Positions 6,224 through 12,931 of a DNA stretch of 12,931 bases are shown one piece after another. The notes under the pieces were generated by a model, which was given only the letters and a program-made list of their open reading frames with translations, ran no database searches and was not told where the DNA came from. The translations under genes were made by a program, and so were the position numbers. Origin of the DNA: an uncultured Flavobacteriales bacterium (lineage in GTDB: Bacteria; Bacteroidota; Bacteroidia; Flavobacteriales_D; Sanyastnellaceae); NCBI GenBank assembly GCA_938092195.1, contig CALKHD010000109.1, positions 1-12,931 of the forward strand, written 5' to 3'. The first letter of the stretch is position 1. Each line of letters starts with the position of its first letter.

Positions 6224-8468
6224 CCTCGCCCACTTCGCGCAAGTCTTCGTCTATACAGCTGTGCCCGGCTTCCAAGATGTAGTAGTAGGTGCCAGGAGCG
6301 GCGACTTCGCCTCCCACTCGGCCATCCCATCCTGCCCCTACGCCCTCAGATGCATGAACGAGGACACCCCATCGGTTGAACACCTGGAGTTTGAATTGGG
6401 TAAATGAGCTGGAATTGACCGCGATGACTTCGCCATTGTCCACCCTTTTTGTGCCCACCCTAAAGCGGTCATTTTTCCCGTCCGCATTGGGGGTGATGAC
6501 ATTGGGAATCAAAAGTTCCACTTCCGACACCAAATCCGGTACGAACACTTCAAAGTCTTCCGACAGGAAGGTGTTGCACGTGTCGTTCTCAATGGTGAGC
6601 GTCACGGGGTAAAGCCCAGGCGTTTGAAAGTCAAACACCACAGTGTCTCCTGTGGCCACTCCTTCGGCACCGAAGTCCCACTCCACTTGGTCGGCATACG
6701 CGCCATAGAAGTTGAAGTCCACGGTGGTTTCGAGTGAACATGCCAAAGGTTCAATGGCCCCAAAGGCCATCACCAAAGGGTTGGTGGGCAAAACACTGAT
6801 CTCTTGAATCAAGGTGTCTGCGCAGGCTTCGCCAGGTTGGGCAATGAGTTGAGTCAGAATGTTGCCGTAATCAGAGAAGGTCCATGTTGGATTGGATTGC
6901 TGACTTTCTGCTGCATTTGCACTGGAGTTGACATCCAAGTTGAATGTCCATGCGAATTCATCTGCACCGGTGGACAGGTTGGTGTATGCGATTTCCAGCC
7001 CATTGCATGGCGGCTCTGAAGGCGTGAAGGCCGCGATGGGAAGCTGGGGCAATTCGAGGTCTTCCTCCTGATTGAATTCGCACCCCAATGCATTGGTGAG
7101 GACGGACGTCAACGTGTTTGTCCCTGGTGGGATGGAAAGGTTTCCGGGTTCTGTGCCCTCTCCAATGCTCTCTCCGTTCAGCACCCAGCTCAAAGAGCTG
7201 GAACTTGGAAAGTCTCCCGTGTATTCAATGGACTGACTCCAAGCTTGGCTTAAGCAGTACATGGGGCCCAGATTGAATTCTGCCGAGTAAAAGGGCGAAA
7301 CTGTGATGGTTTGGGTGAGGCTGTCAGCGCATCCGCCCAAGTCATAGACGAGAGACACGTCATAGACCCCCTCTTCTTCGAAGCTGTGGCTGGGGTTTTG
7401 ATCTGTACTGAGGTCAGTATCCGTATCTGGACCAAAGGTCCAAAGGAAGTTGCCGGTGTTGGCATTCACGTTAAAAGCGACATCCAGTCCCGTGCATGGG
7501 TCTGGCCAAGACACATCGGGAAACAGGACTTCACAAGGGACCACATCGATGGTGAAGTCTCGAATGACCTTTCCCATGGGCTCCCAGTTTCCGAGATCGT
7601 TCTGACGCAGTTCAGTGACGTAAACCCCCACGGTGTATTTGCCAACCACGGAGGGGCTGGCCACCAATGTGCCGTTGCTGGGGTCGATGGTGATGGAGCT
7701 GGCCGCATCTGAACCAAGCGGCGTCAGGGGCCCGTAGCCATTGTCCCAGTTCACATTTGGAAATGGGGGGCCCGTGGGTGGATTGGGCGTAGGCGCAGAA
7801 AAACTACCTCCAATGAAGACGTCCCCAATGGAATACAACAAGCTGTCACCGTCGGGGTCGGTCGCCAAGTTGAAGAGTTGGAAAGGCTGACCTTGGCAGA
7901 CATAGGCTTGCGGCAACTCTGTGAAACGCGCAGATGAATTGGATTCAGTGTCAATGTTGGGGCCGGAATTCACAGCCGGAACCTCGGTGAACATGGTGAA
8001 CCCTGTGTTGGTCGCGTCGACAAGGTTGATCACCTGAGGATTTCTGCAACACCTCTGGTAAACAATGGTGTAAGCTTGGTCACTTGCTGGCAGGGTGAGG
8101 GTTGAAACGTATTCTGCCCGTTCGATGCACACACCGGGTGGCAGAACCGCACAGGGGTTTCCACTCAAGAGGTCGATGTTGGTCACGGCATTGAAGTCCA
8201 AGTCCATGGTGCCTGTGGAATACAACGTGGTGCCCTGATAGACGCCGATGGCGGCCGACAAGTCAAATCCAGTTCCGTTGGTGTTGGTGGGGCCGCAATC
8301 GCGATAAATGATCAAATGGACTTCGTACTGGTCCCCTCCAAGGTGATTGTAGAACATCTCTCCGCCCACCAAGTGCGTGGCAAAAAGTTGAAGATGGCAG
8401 CAAATTCCAAAGAAGGTTGCGAGAAGCAATCTCCCTTTTTTTGCCGTCCTATCTTGCAGAATCATCAT
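6204..8468 (-). CDS. PKD-repeat surface protein with T9SS type B sorting domain
   Basis: This 754-residue secreted protein starts at the first ATG of an ATG-ATG pair (8468 or 8465). The signal peptide has a basic stretch (RTAKKGR), a hydrophobic core to about residue 29 and a likely cut after Ala30, giving mature ...THLVGGEMFYNHLGG. That is the classic N-terminus of large Bacteroidota proteins in the gliding-associated C-terminal group. Next come a beta-rich region (31-310), a PKD-like domain (about 315-395; FLWTFGPDTD...GVYDVSLVY), an Ig/PKD-like domain (395-477) and two more PKD-like domains (477-563, 563-645; VEWDFGAEGV...GLYPVTLTI). The last is a type B sorting domain (about 650-754; PNVITPNADGKNDRFRV, FNRWGVLVH). 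It is probably exported by Sec then T9SS and displayed or released; adhesion or matrix function is inference. Codons before 8468 would add a basic Arg-rich tail unsuited to a signal peptide. The 3' end overlaps the ABM gene by 20 bp and the 5' end is interlocked with the GWxTD start. Confidence 0.88.
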   Translation of the reverse strand: MMILQDRTAKKGRLLLATFFGICCHLQLFATHLVGGEMFYNHLGGDQYEVHLIIYRDCGPTNTNGTGFDLSAAIGVYQGTTLYSTGTMDLDFNAVTNIDLLSGNPCAVLPPGVCIERAEYVSTLTLPASDQAYTIVYQRCCRNPQVINLVDATNTGFTMFTEVPAVNSGPNIDTESNSSARFTELPQAYVCQGQPFQLFNLATDPDGDSLLYSIGDVFIGGSFSAPTPNPPTGPPFPNVNWDNGYGPLTPLGSDAASSITIDPSNGTLVASPSVVGKYTVGVYVTELRQNDLGNWEPMGKVIRDFTIDVVPCEVLFPDVSWPDPCTGLDVAFNVNANTGNFLWTFGPDTDTDLSTDQNPSHSFEEEGVYDVSLVYDLGGCADSLTQTITVSPFYSAEFNLGPMYCLSQAWSQSIEYTGDFPSSSSLSWVLNGESIGEGTEPGNLSIPPGTNTLTSVLTNALGCEFNQEEDLELPQLPIAAFTPSEPPCNGLEIAYTNLSTGADEFAWTFNLDVNSSANAAESQQSNPTWTFSDYGNILTQLIAQPGEACADTLIQEISVLPTNPLVMAFGAIEPLACSLETTVDFNFYGAYADQVEWDFGAEGVATGDTVVFDFQTPGLYPVTLTIENDTCNTFLSEDFEVFVPDLVSEVELLIPNVITPNADGKNDRFRVGTKRVDNGEVIAVNSSSFTQFKLQVFNRWGVLVHASEGVGAGWDGRVGGEVAAPGTYYYILEAGHSCIDEDLREVGEVTLIVD

Positions 8469-9975
8469 GAACTCAGTGGTCAAGTTAGTCTTTCCTTTTT
8501 GTCTACGTCGCCTGCGGCTGAGGGTTCTCCTTTTTGGGATTGTTTTTGCCAGCATGGGACTGCAAGTCGGTCACGCTCAATCTCCCGGAGTGCGATTGGC
8601 CACCCGGCAGTTCACTGCTCCTGGCGGCACTCCTTATCTGGAGCTCCAAGCTGAATTTCTGGCCAATGGCGTGAAGTGGCTGGTTTCGTCTGACACCCTT
8701 TATCGCGCCGCAGTCACATGGTCTGTGGTCGCTTTTGACAGCACGGGCACTGTGGCCGGATTCAGCAAGGCTACGGCGAGAACCGATGATTTGCCTGTCC
8801 CTGGAGATTTCTTGGACATCGCACGAATCCCCTTGGCTCCCGGACCCCATGTGCTGGAACTGGAGGTCATGGATCTCGGGGCGGCAGAAGGTGCAACGCT
8901 CAAACACGAGATGGTGGTTGAAGTGGATGAGCCGACGACTTTGGATGTGAGTGATTTGTTTTTGGTTCAAGCTGTGGCGCCAGGACTCTCCCCTCCCACC
9001 TCGTTGACCCGTTCGGGACTGGAGGTCCTCCCCTTGGTGGACCAGCGTATTTCGGAGGATGCCGAAGCCGTGCCTTTTTATGGTGAGCTCTATGGAACCG
9101 ACACCCGTTTTGGTTTGGATAGTGCTTTTCTGGTGGTGGCGGGATTTGCCTCGCCGGATGGAGATTGGATTCCGGAAACCAAACGTTACATCAGGATGAA
9201 AGGGGCTCCAGTGTTGCCTTTGCTGGAGACCATTCCTGTGCCAAGCGCTGGCGTTTACGAGCTGGTTGTGGAGGTTCAGACCCCAACCCAAGAGCAAGTT
9301 GTCTCACGGAGTTTGGCTGTTGAAGTTCTGGGTTCTCGTGTTCAGGACGATGCCGAAGCCGCCGCAGTCTTGTCTTCGTTTGTTCAGGAATATCAGGATC
9401 GGGACAGTTTGCTGGCTTCCATCGAAACCTTGATTCCCATAGCAGAGTCTGGAGAAAGAAGGTCCATTGAATACGCTCTGCAAGACGCAAGCCTTCGTTC
9501 TTTACAGGCGTTTCTGGATCAGTTTTGGATCTCACGCGAACCAGGTGCCCCAGGTGTTGCTTGGCGTGAATATCAGCGGGAGGTTGCCATTGCAGACGAG
9601 GAATATGGGGCGTGTCCGAATCGCCAAGGCCATGAAACCGACATGGGTTGGATTCTTCTCCGATATGGACCTCCCAACACCACCGTCAAGCGACACAACG
9701 GGACGCAGTACTACCCTTATGAGATTTGGCATTATCACAAGGCGGGGCCATTCAACAATCGGCGCTTCTTGTTTTACACCCCTCAAGTGGTCGGTGAATG
9801 TTTTGAATTGCTTCACAGTGATCACCCTCGTGAAATCCGCAACGCCGATTGGCTGAGCATTTTGCGCACCCGTGAGCTGGGTCATTCTGTGTCCCAGACA
9901 TCGATCAATCAGTTGGGACAACGCGACACATACAGCCGCGAGGAGCCCGAAGATCTGTTTTTTAATCCGCGATGA
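8467..9975 (+). CDS. GWxTD-domain secreted protein
   Basis: The product has 502 residues. An Arg-rich n-region (CLRRLRLR), a hydrophobic core (about 20-34) and a VGHA-Q site suggest signal peptidase I cleavage after Ala37; there is no lipobox cysteine. The middle is beta-rich (about 40-300). The C-terminal part (about 330-480) matches the GWxTD domain: GHETDMGWILLRYGPP (388 on), YPYEIWHYHK, RRFLFYTPQ, then LLHSDHPREIRNADW. The signature itself reads GHETD, so the Trp is replaced by His. The function of GWxTD proteins is unknown; they are widespread in the Bacteroidota cell envelope. It leads a probable operon: its TGA overlaps the glycosyltransferase ATG (ATGA). Its ATG shares bases with the ATG of the divergent PKD gene, so its promoter must lie inside that gene. 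A later in-frame GTG at 8476 is a possible alternative start and would keep the signal peptide. Confidence 0.87.
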   Translation: MNSVVKLVFPFCLRRLRLRVLLFGIVFASMGLQVGHAQSPGVRLATRQFTAPGGTPYLELQAEFLANGVKWLVSSDTLYRAAVTWSVVAFDSTGTVAGFSKATARTDDLPVPGDFLDIARIPLAPGPHVLELEVMDLGAAEGATLKHEMVVEVDEPTTLDVSDLFLVQAVAPGLSPPTSLTRSGLEVLPLVDQRISEDAEAVPFYGELYGTDTRFGLDSAFLVVAGFASPDGDWIPETKRYIRMKGAPVLPLLETIPVPSAGVYELVVEVQTPTQEQVVSRSLAVEVLGSRVQDDAEAAAVLSSFVQEYQDRDSLLASIETLIPIAESGERRSIEYALQDASLRSLQAFLDQFWISREPGAPGVAWREYQREVAIADEEYGACPNRQGHETDMGWILLRYGPPNTTVKRHNGTQYYPYEIWHYHKAGPFNNRRFLFYTPQVVGECFELLHSDHPREIRNADWLSILRTRELGHSVSQTSINQLGQRDTYSREEPEDLFFNPR

Positions 9976-11072
9976 CGCCAGCCTCAGCCTCCGCTGAAGG
10001 GTCCAAACACGCGGTCAAGTGTCGTGTGGCAGTTGGCATCTTAAACTGGAATGGTGAAGGCCATTTGAAGCGATTCTTGCCTTCAGTGCTGGCCCATACC
10101 CACGCGCCGGATCGAGTGGTGGTGATCGACAATGGGAGCACCGATGGCAGCTTGGCCATGTTGGGGGAAGAGTTTCCCGAAGTGTATGTGGTGAGGCTCA
10201 AGGAAAACAACGGTTTTGCGGGCGGTTACAACCGAGGGTTTGAGGTGCTCAGTGAGACATGGTCTGCCGATTGGTTTCTTCTGTTGAACAGCGATGTGGA
10301 AGTCACCACGGGTTGGGTCGATGGGTTGTGCTCGGCCAGTGAAGAGCACGGGTGGTCTGCCGCTCAGCCCAAAATTCGTGCTGTGGAGCGCCGGGCTGAA
10401 TTTGAATACGCCGGTGCTGCTGGCGGATACATGGACCGCCACGGCTTTATGTTCTGTGCAGGCCGGATGTTCGATCAAAACGAGTTGGACTTGGGTCAGT
10501 ACGACGAAGACAAGGCTGTGTTTTGGGCATCAGGTGCTGCTCTGTTGATTCGAACAAAAGCTTGGTTTGAGGTTCAGGGATTGGATGAAGATTTTTTCGC
10601 CCACATGGAAGAGATTGACTTGTGCTGGCGGTTGAAAAACAGAGGCTTCGTTGTGGGTGCGACAGGCCGAAGCCATGTCTACCATTTGGGGGGTGGGACC
10701 CTGCAACATGAGAGTCCTAAAAAAGCATTCCTGAATTTCAGGAACAACCTGTTTTTGCTGCTTAAAAACGACCACCGACCGGGCGTGGGTTCGCGCATCT
10801 TTGTGAGGCAGTGCTTGGACGGCCTGGCCGCCCTCCGGTTTGTGGCCGAAGGCAAATGGACTTTTTTCAAGGCTGTGTGGGACGCTCACATGGCGTATCG
10901 TCGAATGAGGAAGCCCATGTGGGTCAAGCGCATGAGCGAAATCAAAGCGTGCAAAGGAGTGGTTCCCAATCCGGAGTCCGATGCAGGACAATTCAAAGGC
11001 AGTGTGGTTTGGGCCTTTTTTGCAAGGGGTGCCAAGAAGTGGAGCGACCTTCCATCGGGCCGTTTCAGTTGA
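9972..11072 (+). CDS. Family 2 (GT2) glycosyltransferase
   Basis: This 366-residue cytoplasmic or membrane-associated GT-A fold enzyme probably adds a sugar from a nucleotide-sugar donor to a cell-surface glycan. Motifs are in order: ILNWNG (nucleotide-binding strand), VVVIDNGSTDGS (Asp53 and Asp58), NNGFAGGYNRG, LLLNSDVEV (DxD-like, Asp108), GAALLIRTKAW, and FAHMEEIDLCWRL (Glu213, Glu214, Asp216; the ED motif of rhamnosyltransferase-like GT2 enzymes), followed by a YHLGGGTL loop. The C-terminal 100 residues (about 270-366) form a basic, helical extension that may contact the membrane. Translation is probably coupled to the GWxTD gene through the ATGA overlap at 9972-9975. A 71-bp gap leads to the comEC ATG. 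Donor and acceptor cannot be read from sequence. Confidence 0.92.
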   Translation: MTPASASAEGSKHAVKCRVAVGILNWNGEGHLKRFLPSVLAHTHAPDRVVVIDNGSTDGSLAMLGEEFPEVYVVRLKENNGFAGGYNRGFEVLSETWSADWFLLLNSDVEVTTGWVDGLCSASEEHGWSAAQPKIRAVERRAEFEYAGAAGGYMDRHGFMFCAGRMFDQNELDLGQYDEDKAVFWASGAALLIRTKAWFEVQGLDEDFFAHMEEIDLCWRLKNRGFVVGATGRSHVYHLGGGTLQHESPKKAFLNFRNNLFLLLKNDHRPGVGSRIFVRQCLDGLAALRFVAEGKWTFFKAVWDAHMAYRRMRKPMWVKRMSEIKACKGVVPNPESDAGQFKGSVVWAFFARGAKKWSDLPSGRFS

Positions 11073-11143
11073 CATTGGCAAACTCCCGTTGGCATCCGTG
11101 AATTCATGGGTCATTGGATTCTCTTGGGCCATTCATTCGCGAC

Positions 11144-12883
11144 ATGCGAGGCCCCACAGTTCTCATTTGGTTGTGTTCGGGTTGCTGGTGTGGCGTCATT
11201 CATGGATTGAACGTTGATGCAGATTCTGCCTTTTGGCCGTTGATCGCGTCCGTCCTCTTGGTGTTTTTCATCGGGAGCTTGGCCATGATCCTGGGTCGTT
11301 CATCAGCTGTGATTTGGTTCGGTGCCGTGCTTTGCGGTTTGTCTGTGGGCACTGGGTTGGGCGCGTCCAATGAGATGGGAGATTCGGGGCAAGAGGTCAA
11401 TTCCAAGTCATGGATCCAGTTTGAATGCATTCAAGCGTCAAAGCGAAAGTTTGGAGATCATGAGCAGCAGGTTGTCAGCCCAGATGGAGCGCGTTGGCTG
11501 TTGGTGAGCAAAGAGCCTGTCCAACTTGGATGGTCAGGCCTCGCACTTTGTTCTTTCCATTCATGGCGTCCGTTTACGGAGCCTTGGGGCTTTGATGCCG
11601 CCCGACATTATCAAGGCAAAGGCATCCATCACAAGGCCAGGGCCGATCAGGTTGTTCAGTGGCCCGGCCATGGCCTTATGTCCCGACTTAATCGCACGTT
11701 GGCGAAGCAAACCCAACGCGCAAAGAAGAGGTTGGGTCAAGGCCATGGTACAGGTTGGTTGAAGGGTTTGGTCACAGGAGACAAGTCAGCCATGTCGTCT
11801 TCTGAGAAAAAGGCATTTTCCGCGATTGGATTGGGCCATTTGACTGCGGTTTCAGGATTCCATGTGGGGCTGGTCAGTGGGGCTTTTCTTTTCATACTAA
11901 CCTTGGTTTTCGGCGCCTGCGTTTGGAATGTGCTGTTGGTCATTCCAGGGGTCTGGCTGTACATCATGGCGTGTGGTGCCCCACCCTCTGCCGTGAGGGC
12001 TGGGATCATGGCAAGTGCCTTGGCCATTGGACATGCAGCAGGGCGAAAAACCGATGGCCTGACAATGTTGTCATTGGCTGGTTTGATTTTGCTGGCACGC
12101 TTTCCTTTTGTCGCCGTGGACGTTGGTGCGCAGTTGAGCTTTCTTGCTGCGGCAGGCATTCTGTGGTGGCACCGAGGTCAAACCAGGTCAGATGCCAAAA
12201 ACAAACCTTCGAAATGGCGGACGATGTTGGCCATTCCTTGGATGGCTACTGCCTTTACGGCTCCTGTTGCCTGGCCTGTTTTTGGGCGCTTTCCTTTGGC
12301 CTTTTTACCGTCAAACTTGGTGGCCTCCCCTCTGTGTTTTTTGTTCATGCTGGGAGCCGCCATCCAATGTCTTTTGCCAGAGCCTTGGGCCCAAGAATTC
12401 GGGCCGCTTCTGTTTCAGTCGGCCAGTATTTTCGTGTCCTGTGTAGAGTGGTTTGCGGCCCTTTGCCCAGCTGCTCGCTTGCCCATGGATCATGGAATGC
12501 TGCGATTGTCAGGATGGGTGTTATTGTCGTTTTCCTTCTTGGCTGTGGCCATGAGATCAAGGTTCAAAATTGAACTGGCTGGATGTGTGATGGCCTGCGC
12601 TTTGTTGCGTTGGCAAGCTGGAGTGGAACTGGAGCCAAGGCGATGGGAACTGAGCTCCGGTGATGTGGTGGTCACCAGAGGAAGGAAGTCTGCTGTCTTT
12701 GAGTCCGAGGTTAGGTCTGACTTTACGCCATTAAAATGGAAAACCCGCTCCTTTCAGGAACGGGTTTCATCTGGGCCACCAGATTCAGTAACCTGGTTTG
12801 GGCCTCATTTGGGATGGACCTCCTTTGCCGTGCAGGTTCGCACGGAAAAGGACACCATTGTTTGGTTCACTTCACCTCCGTGA
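11144..12883 (+). CDS. comEC: ComEC/Rec2-family DNA uptake channel without lactamase tail
   Basis: This is a 579-residue polytopic inner-membrane protein. ComEC forms the channel that carries single-stranded DNA into the cytoplasm in natural transformation. N-terminal helices are followed by an OB-like soluble region (DUF4131; FDAARHYQGKGI is its conserved end), then the competence core: LVTGDKSAMSSSEKKAF, GLGHLTAVSGFHVGLV (motif GHLTAVSGFHVG at 231-242), PPSAVRAGIM, and VDVGAQLSFLAAAGI, followed by more helices. The C-terminal metallo-beta-lactamase domain of longer ComECs is absent; a short soluble tail of about 75 residues stands in its place. The frame also allows TTG at 11114 (589 residues); ATG 11144 is preferred because the first helix follows at once. 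No Shine-Dalgarno site is visible. It is likely the third gene of the GWxTD-GT2 operon. Its last 17 bp overlap a convergent gene. Confidence 0.9.
   Translation: MRGPTVLIWLCSGCWCGVIHGLNVDADSAFWPLIASVLLVFFIGSLAMILGRSSAVIWFGAVLCGLSVGTGLGASNEMGDSGQEVNSKSWIQFECIQASKRKFGDHEQQVVSPDGARWLLVSKEPVQLGWSGLALCSFHSWRPFTEPWGFDAARHYQGKGIHHKARADQVVQWPGHGLMSRLNRTLAKQTQRAKKRLGQGHGTGWLKGLVTGDKSAMSSSEKKAFSAIGLGHLTAVSGFHVGLVSGAFLFILTLVFGACVWNVLLVIPGVWLYIMACGAPPSAVRAGIMASALAIGHAAGRKTDGLTMLSLAGLILLARFPFVAVDVGAQLSFLAAAGILWWHRGQTRSDAKNKPSKWRTMLAIPWMATAFTAPVAWPVFGRFPLAFLPSNLVASPLCFLFMLGAAIQCLLPEPWAQEFGPLLFQSASIFVSCVEWFAALCPAARLPMDHGMLRLSGWVLLSFSFLAVAMRSRFKIELAGCVMACALLRWQAGVELEPRRWELSSGDVVVTRGRKSAVFESEVRSDFTPLKWKTRSFQERVSSGPPDSVTWFGPHLGWTSFAVQVRTEKDTIVWFTSPP
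12741..12767 (-). terminator. Terminator-like hairpin for the right-edge gene, inside comEC
   Basis: AAACCCG (12741-12747) pairs with CGGGTTT (12761-12767), and TCCT with AGGA, around a 3-nt loop. Read on the minus strand, the one remaining position is a U-G pair, so the stem is 12 bp without interruption. It is followed by a UUUU stretch and then AUUUU. Read on the plus strand the same position is a C-A mismatch. The orientation therefore fits an intrinsic terminator for the minus-strand gene ending at 12867, 99 bp before the hairpin. It lies wholly inside the comEC coding sequence. Confidence 0.6.
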
Positions 12884-12931
12884 CACTTCGAATGACGCGG
12901 TCAACGTAGCTTTCCCAAGCCTCCATGCCCA
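12867..12931 (-). CDS. 3' end of a convergent gene (partial, unidentified)
   Basis: On the minus strand the frame is open from the right edge and ends in TGA at 12869-12867. It encodes a C-terminus that includes MEAWESYVDRVIRSVTEVK. That is a plausible amphipathic C-terminal helix, but too short to identify. Two things support a real gene: a well-formed hairpin with a U-run in the right orientation about 100 bp downstream, and the same kind of short convergent overlap seen twice elsewhere in this window. The overlap with comEC is 17 bp. No function is assigned. Confidence 0.5.
   Translation of the reverse strand, partial: GMEAWESYVDRVIRSVTEVK

Noticed and set aside
8503..9297. 264-codon open frame antisense to the GWxTD gene
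   Set aside because: It lies inside a gene with a signal peptide and a clear domain; the product is His- and Gln-rich with no motif.
10530..11132. 200-codon minus-strand frame opposite the glycosyltransferase end and the gap before comEC
   Set aside because: No motif or start context; the opposite strand has strong GT2 motifs throughout most of this span.
11923..12573. 216-codon alternative plus-strand frame inside comEC
   Set aside because: The product is Cys- and Trp-rich without domains, while the comEC frame carries canonical competence motifs across it.
1..12931. Defence island, mobile element, CRISPR or biosynthetic cluster
   Set aside because: No transposase, integrase, toxin-antitoxin, nuclease-helicase, direct repeat array or NRPS/PKS-type gene was seen; the ABM-fold gene alone does not indicate antibiotic synthesis.

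Overview
The window looks like a compact piece of chromosome from a marine-type member of the Bacteroidota, probably near Flavobacteriales, with a fairly high GC content by eye. The main reasons are two large secreted proteins that end in the type IX secretion (T9SS) type B 'gliding motility-associated' sorting domain, a GWxTD-domain protein, an ABA4-like membrane protein and a ComEC without a metallo-beta-lactamase tail. I see no rRNA, tRNA, IS element, CRISPR array, phage gene or plasmid function. There is no gene-free stretch longer than 83 bp.

Layout. Bases 1-2880 (+) hold the 3' part of a multidomain surface protein: lamin-tail, chitobiase-C-like, CotH kinase-like, three InlB-like repeats and a T9SS sorting domain. 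A two-gene minus-strand unit follows: a small tudor-like/coiled-coil protein (3391-3918) overlapping an ABA4-like four-helix membrane protein (2939-3394) by ATGA. Divergent from it is adenosine deaminase (4002-5009, +), whose 3' end overlaps a convergent FemAB/GNAT-like acyltransferase (4995-5837, -). Only 32 bp beyond the start of that gene is a divergent antibiotic-biosynthesis-monooxygenase-fold protein (5870-6223, +). Its 3' end overlaps a PKD-rich T9SS cargo (6204-8468, -).

The start codon of that cargo is interlocked with the start of a GWxTD protein (8467-9975, +). The GWxTD gene leads a probable operon with a family 2 glycosyltransferase (9972-11072, ATGA overlap) and ComEC (11144-12883). 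A last minus-strand gene enters from the right edge and ends at 12867, inside the end of comEC. A strong terminator-like hairpin, oriented for that gene, lies inside the comEC coding sequence.

How the genes fit together. The window mixes cell-surface functions (two T9SS cargos, a GWxTD envelope protein, a sugar transferase, the DNA-uptake channel ComEC) with housekeeping enzymes (adenosine deaminase, an ABM-fold protein, an acyltransferase). The most notable overall property is the tight packing: three convergent 3'-end overlaps, one pair of interlocked divergent start codons and two ATGA overlaps. I do not see a clearly new defence or mobile system. The best leads are the secreted CotH-like kinase, the tudor-like/ABA4-like pair, the GWxTD-GT2-ComEC unit and the antisense regulatory consequences of the overlaps.
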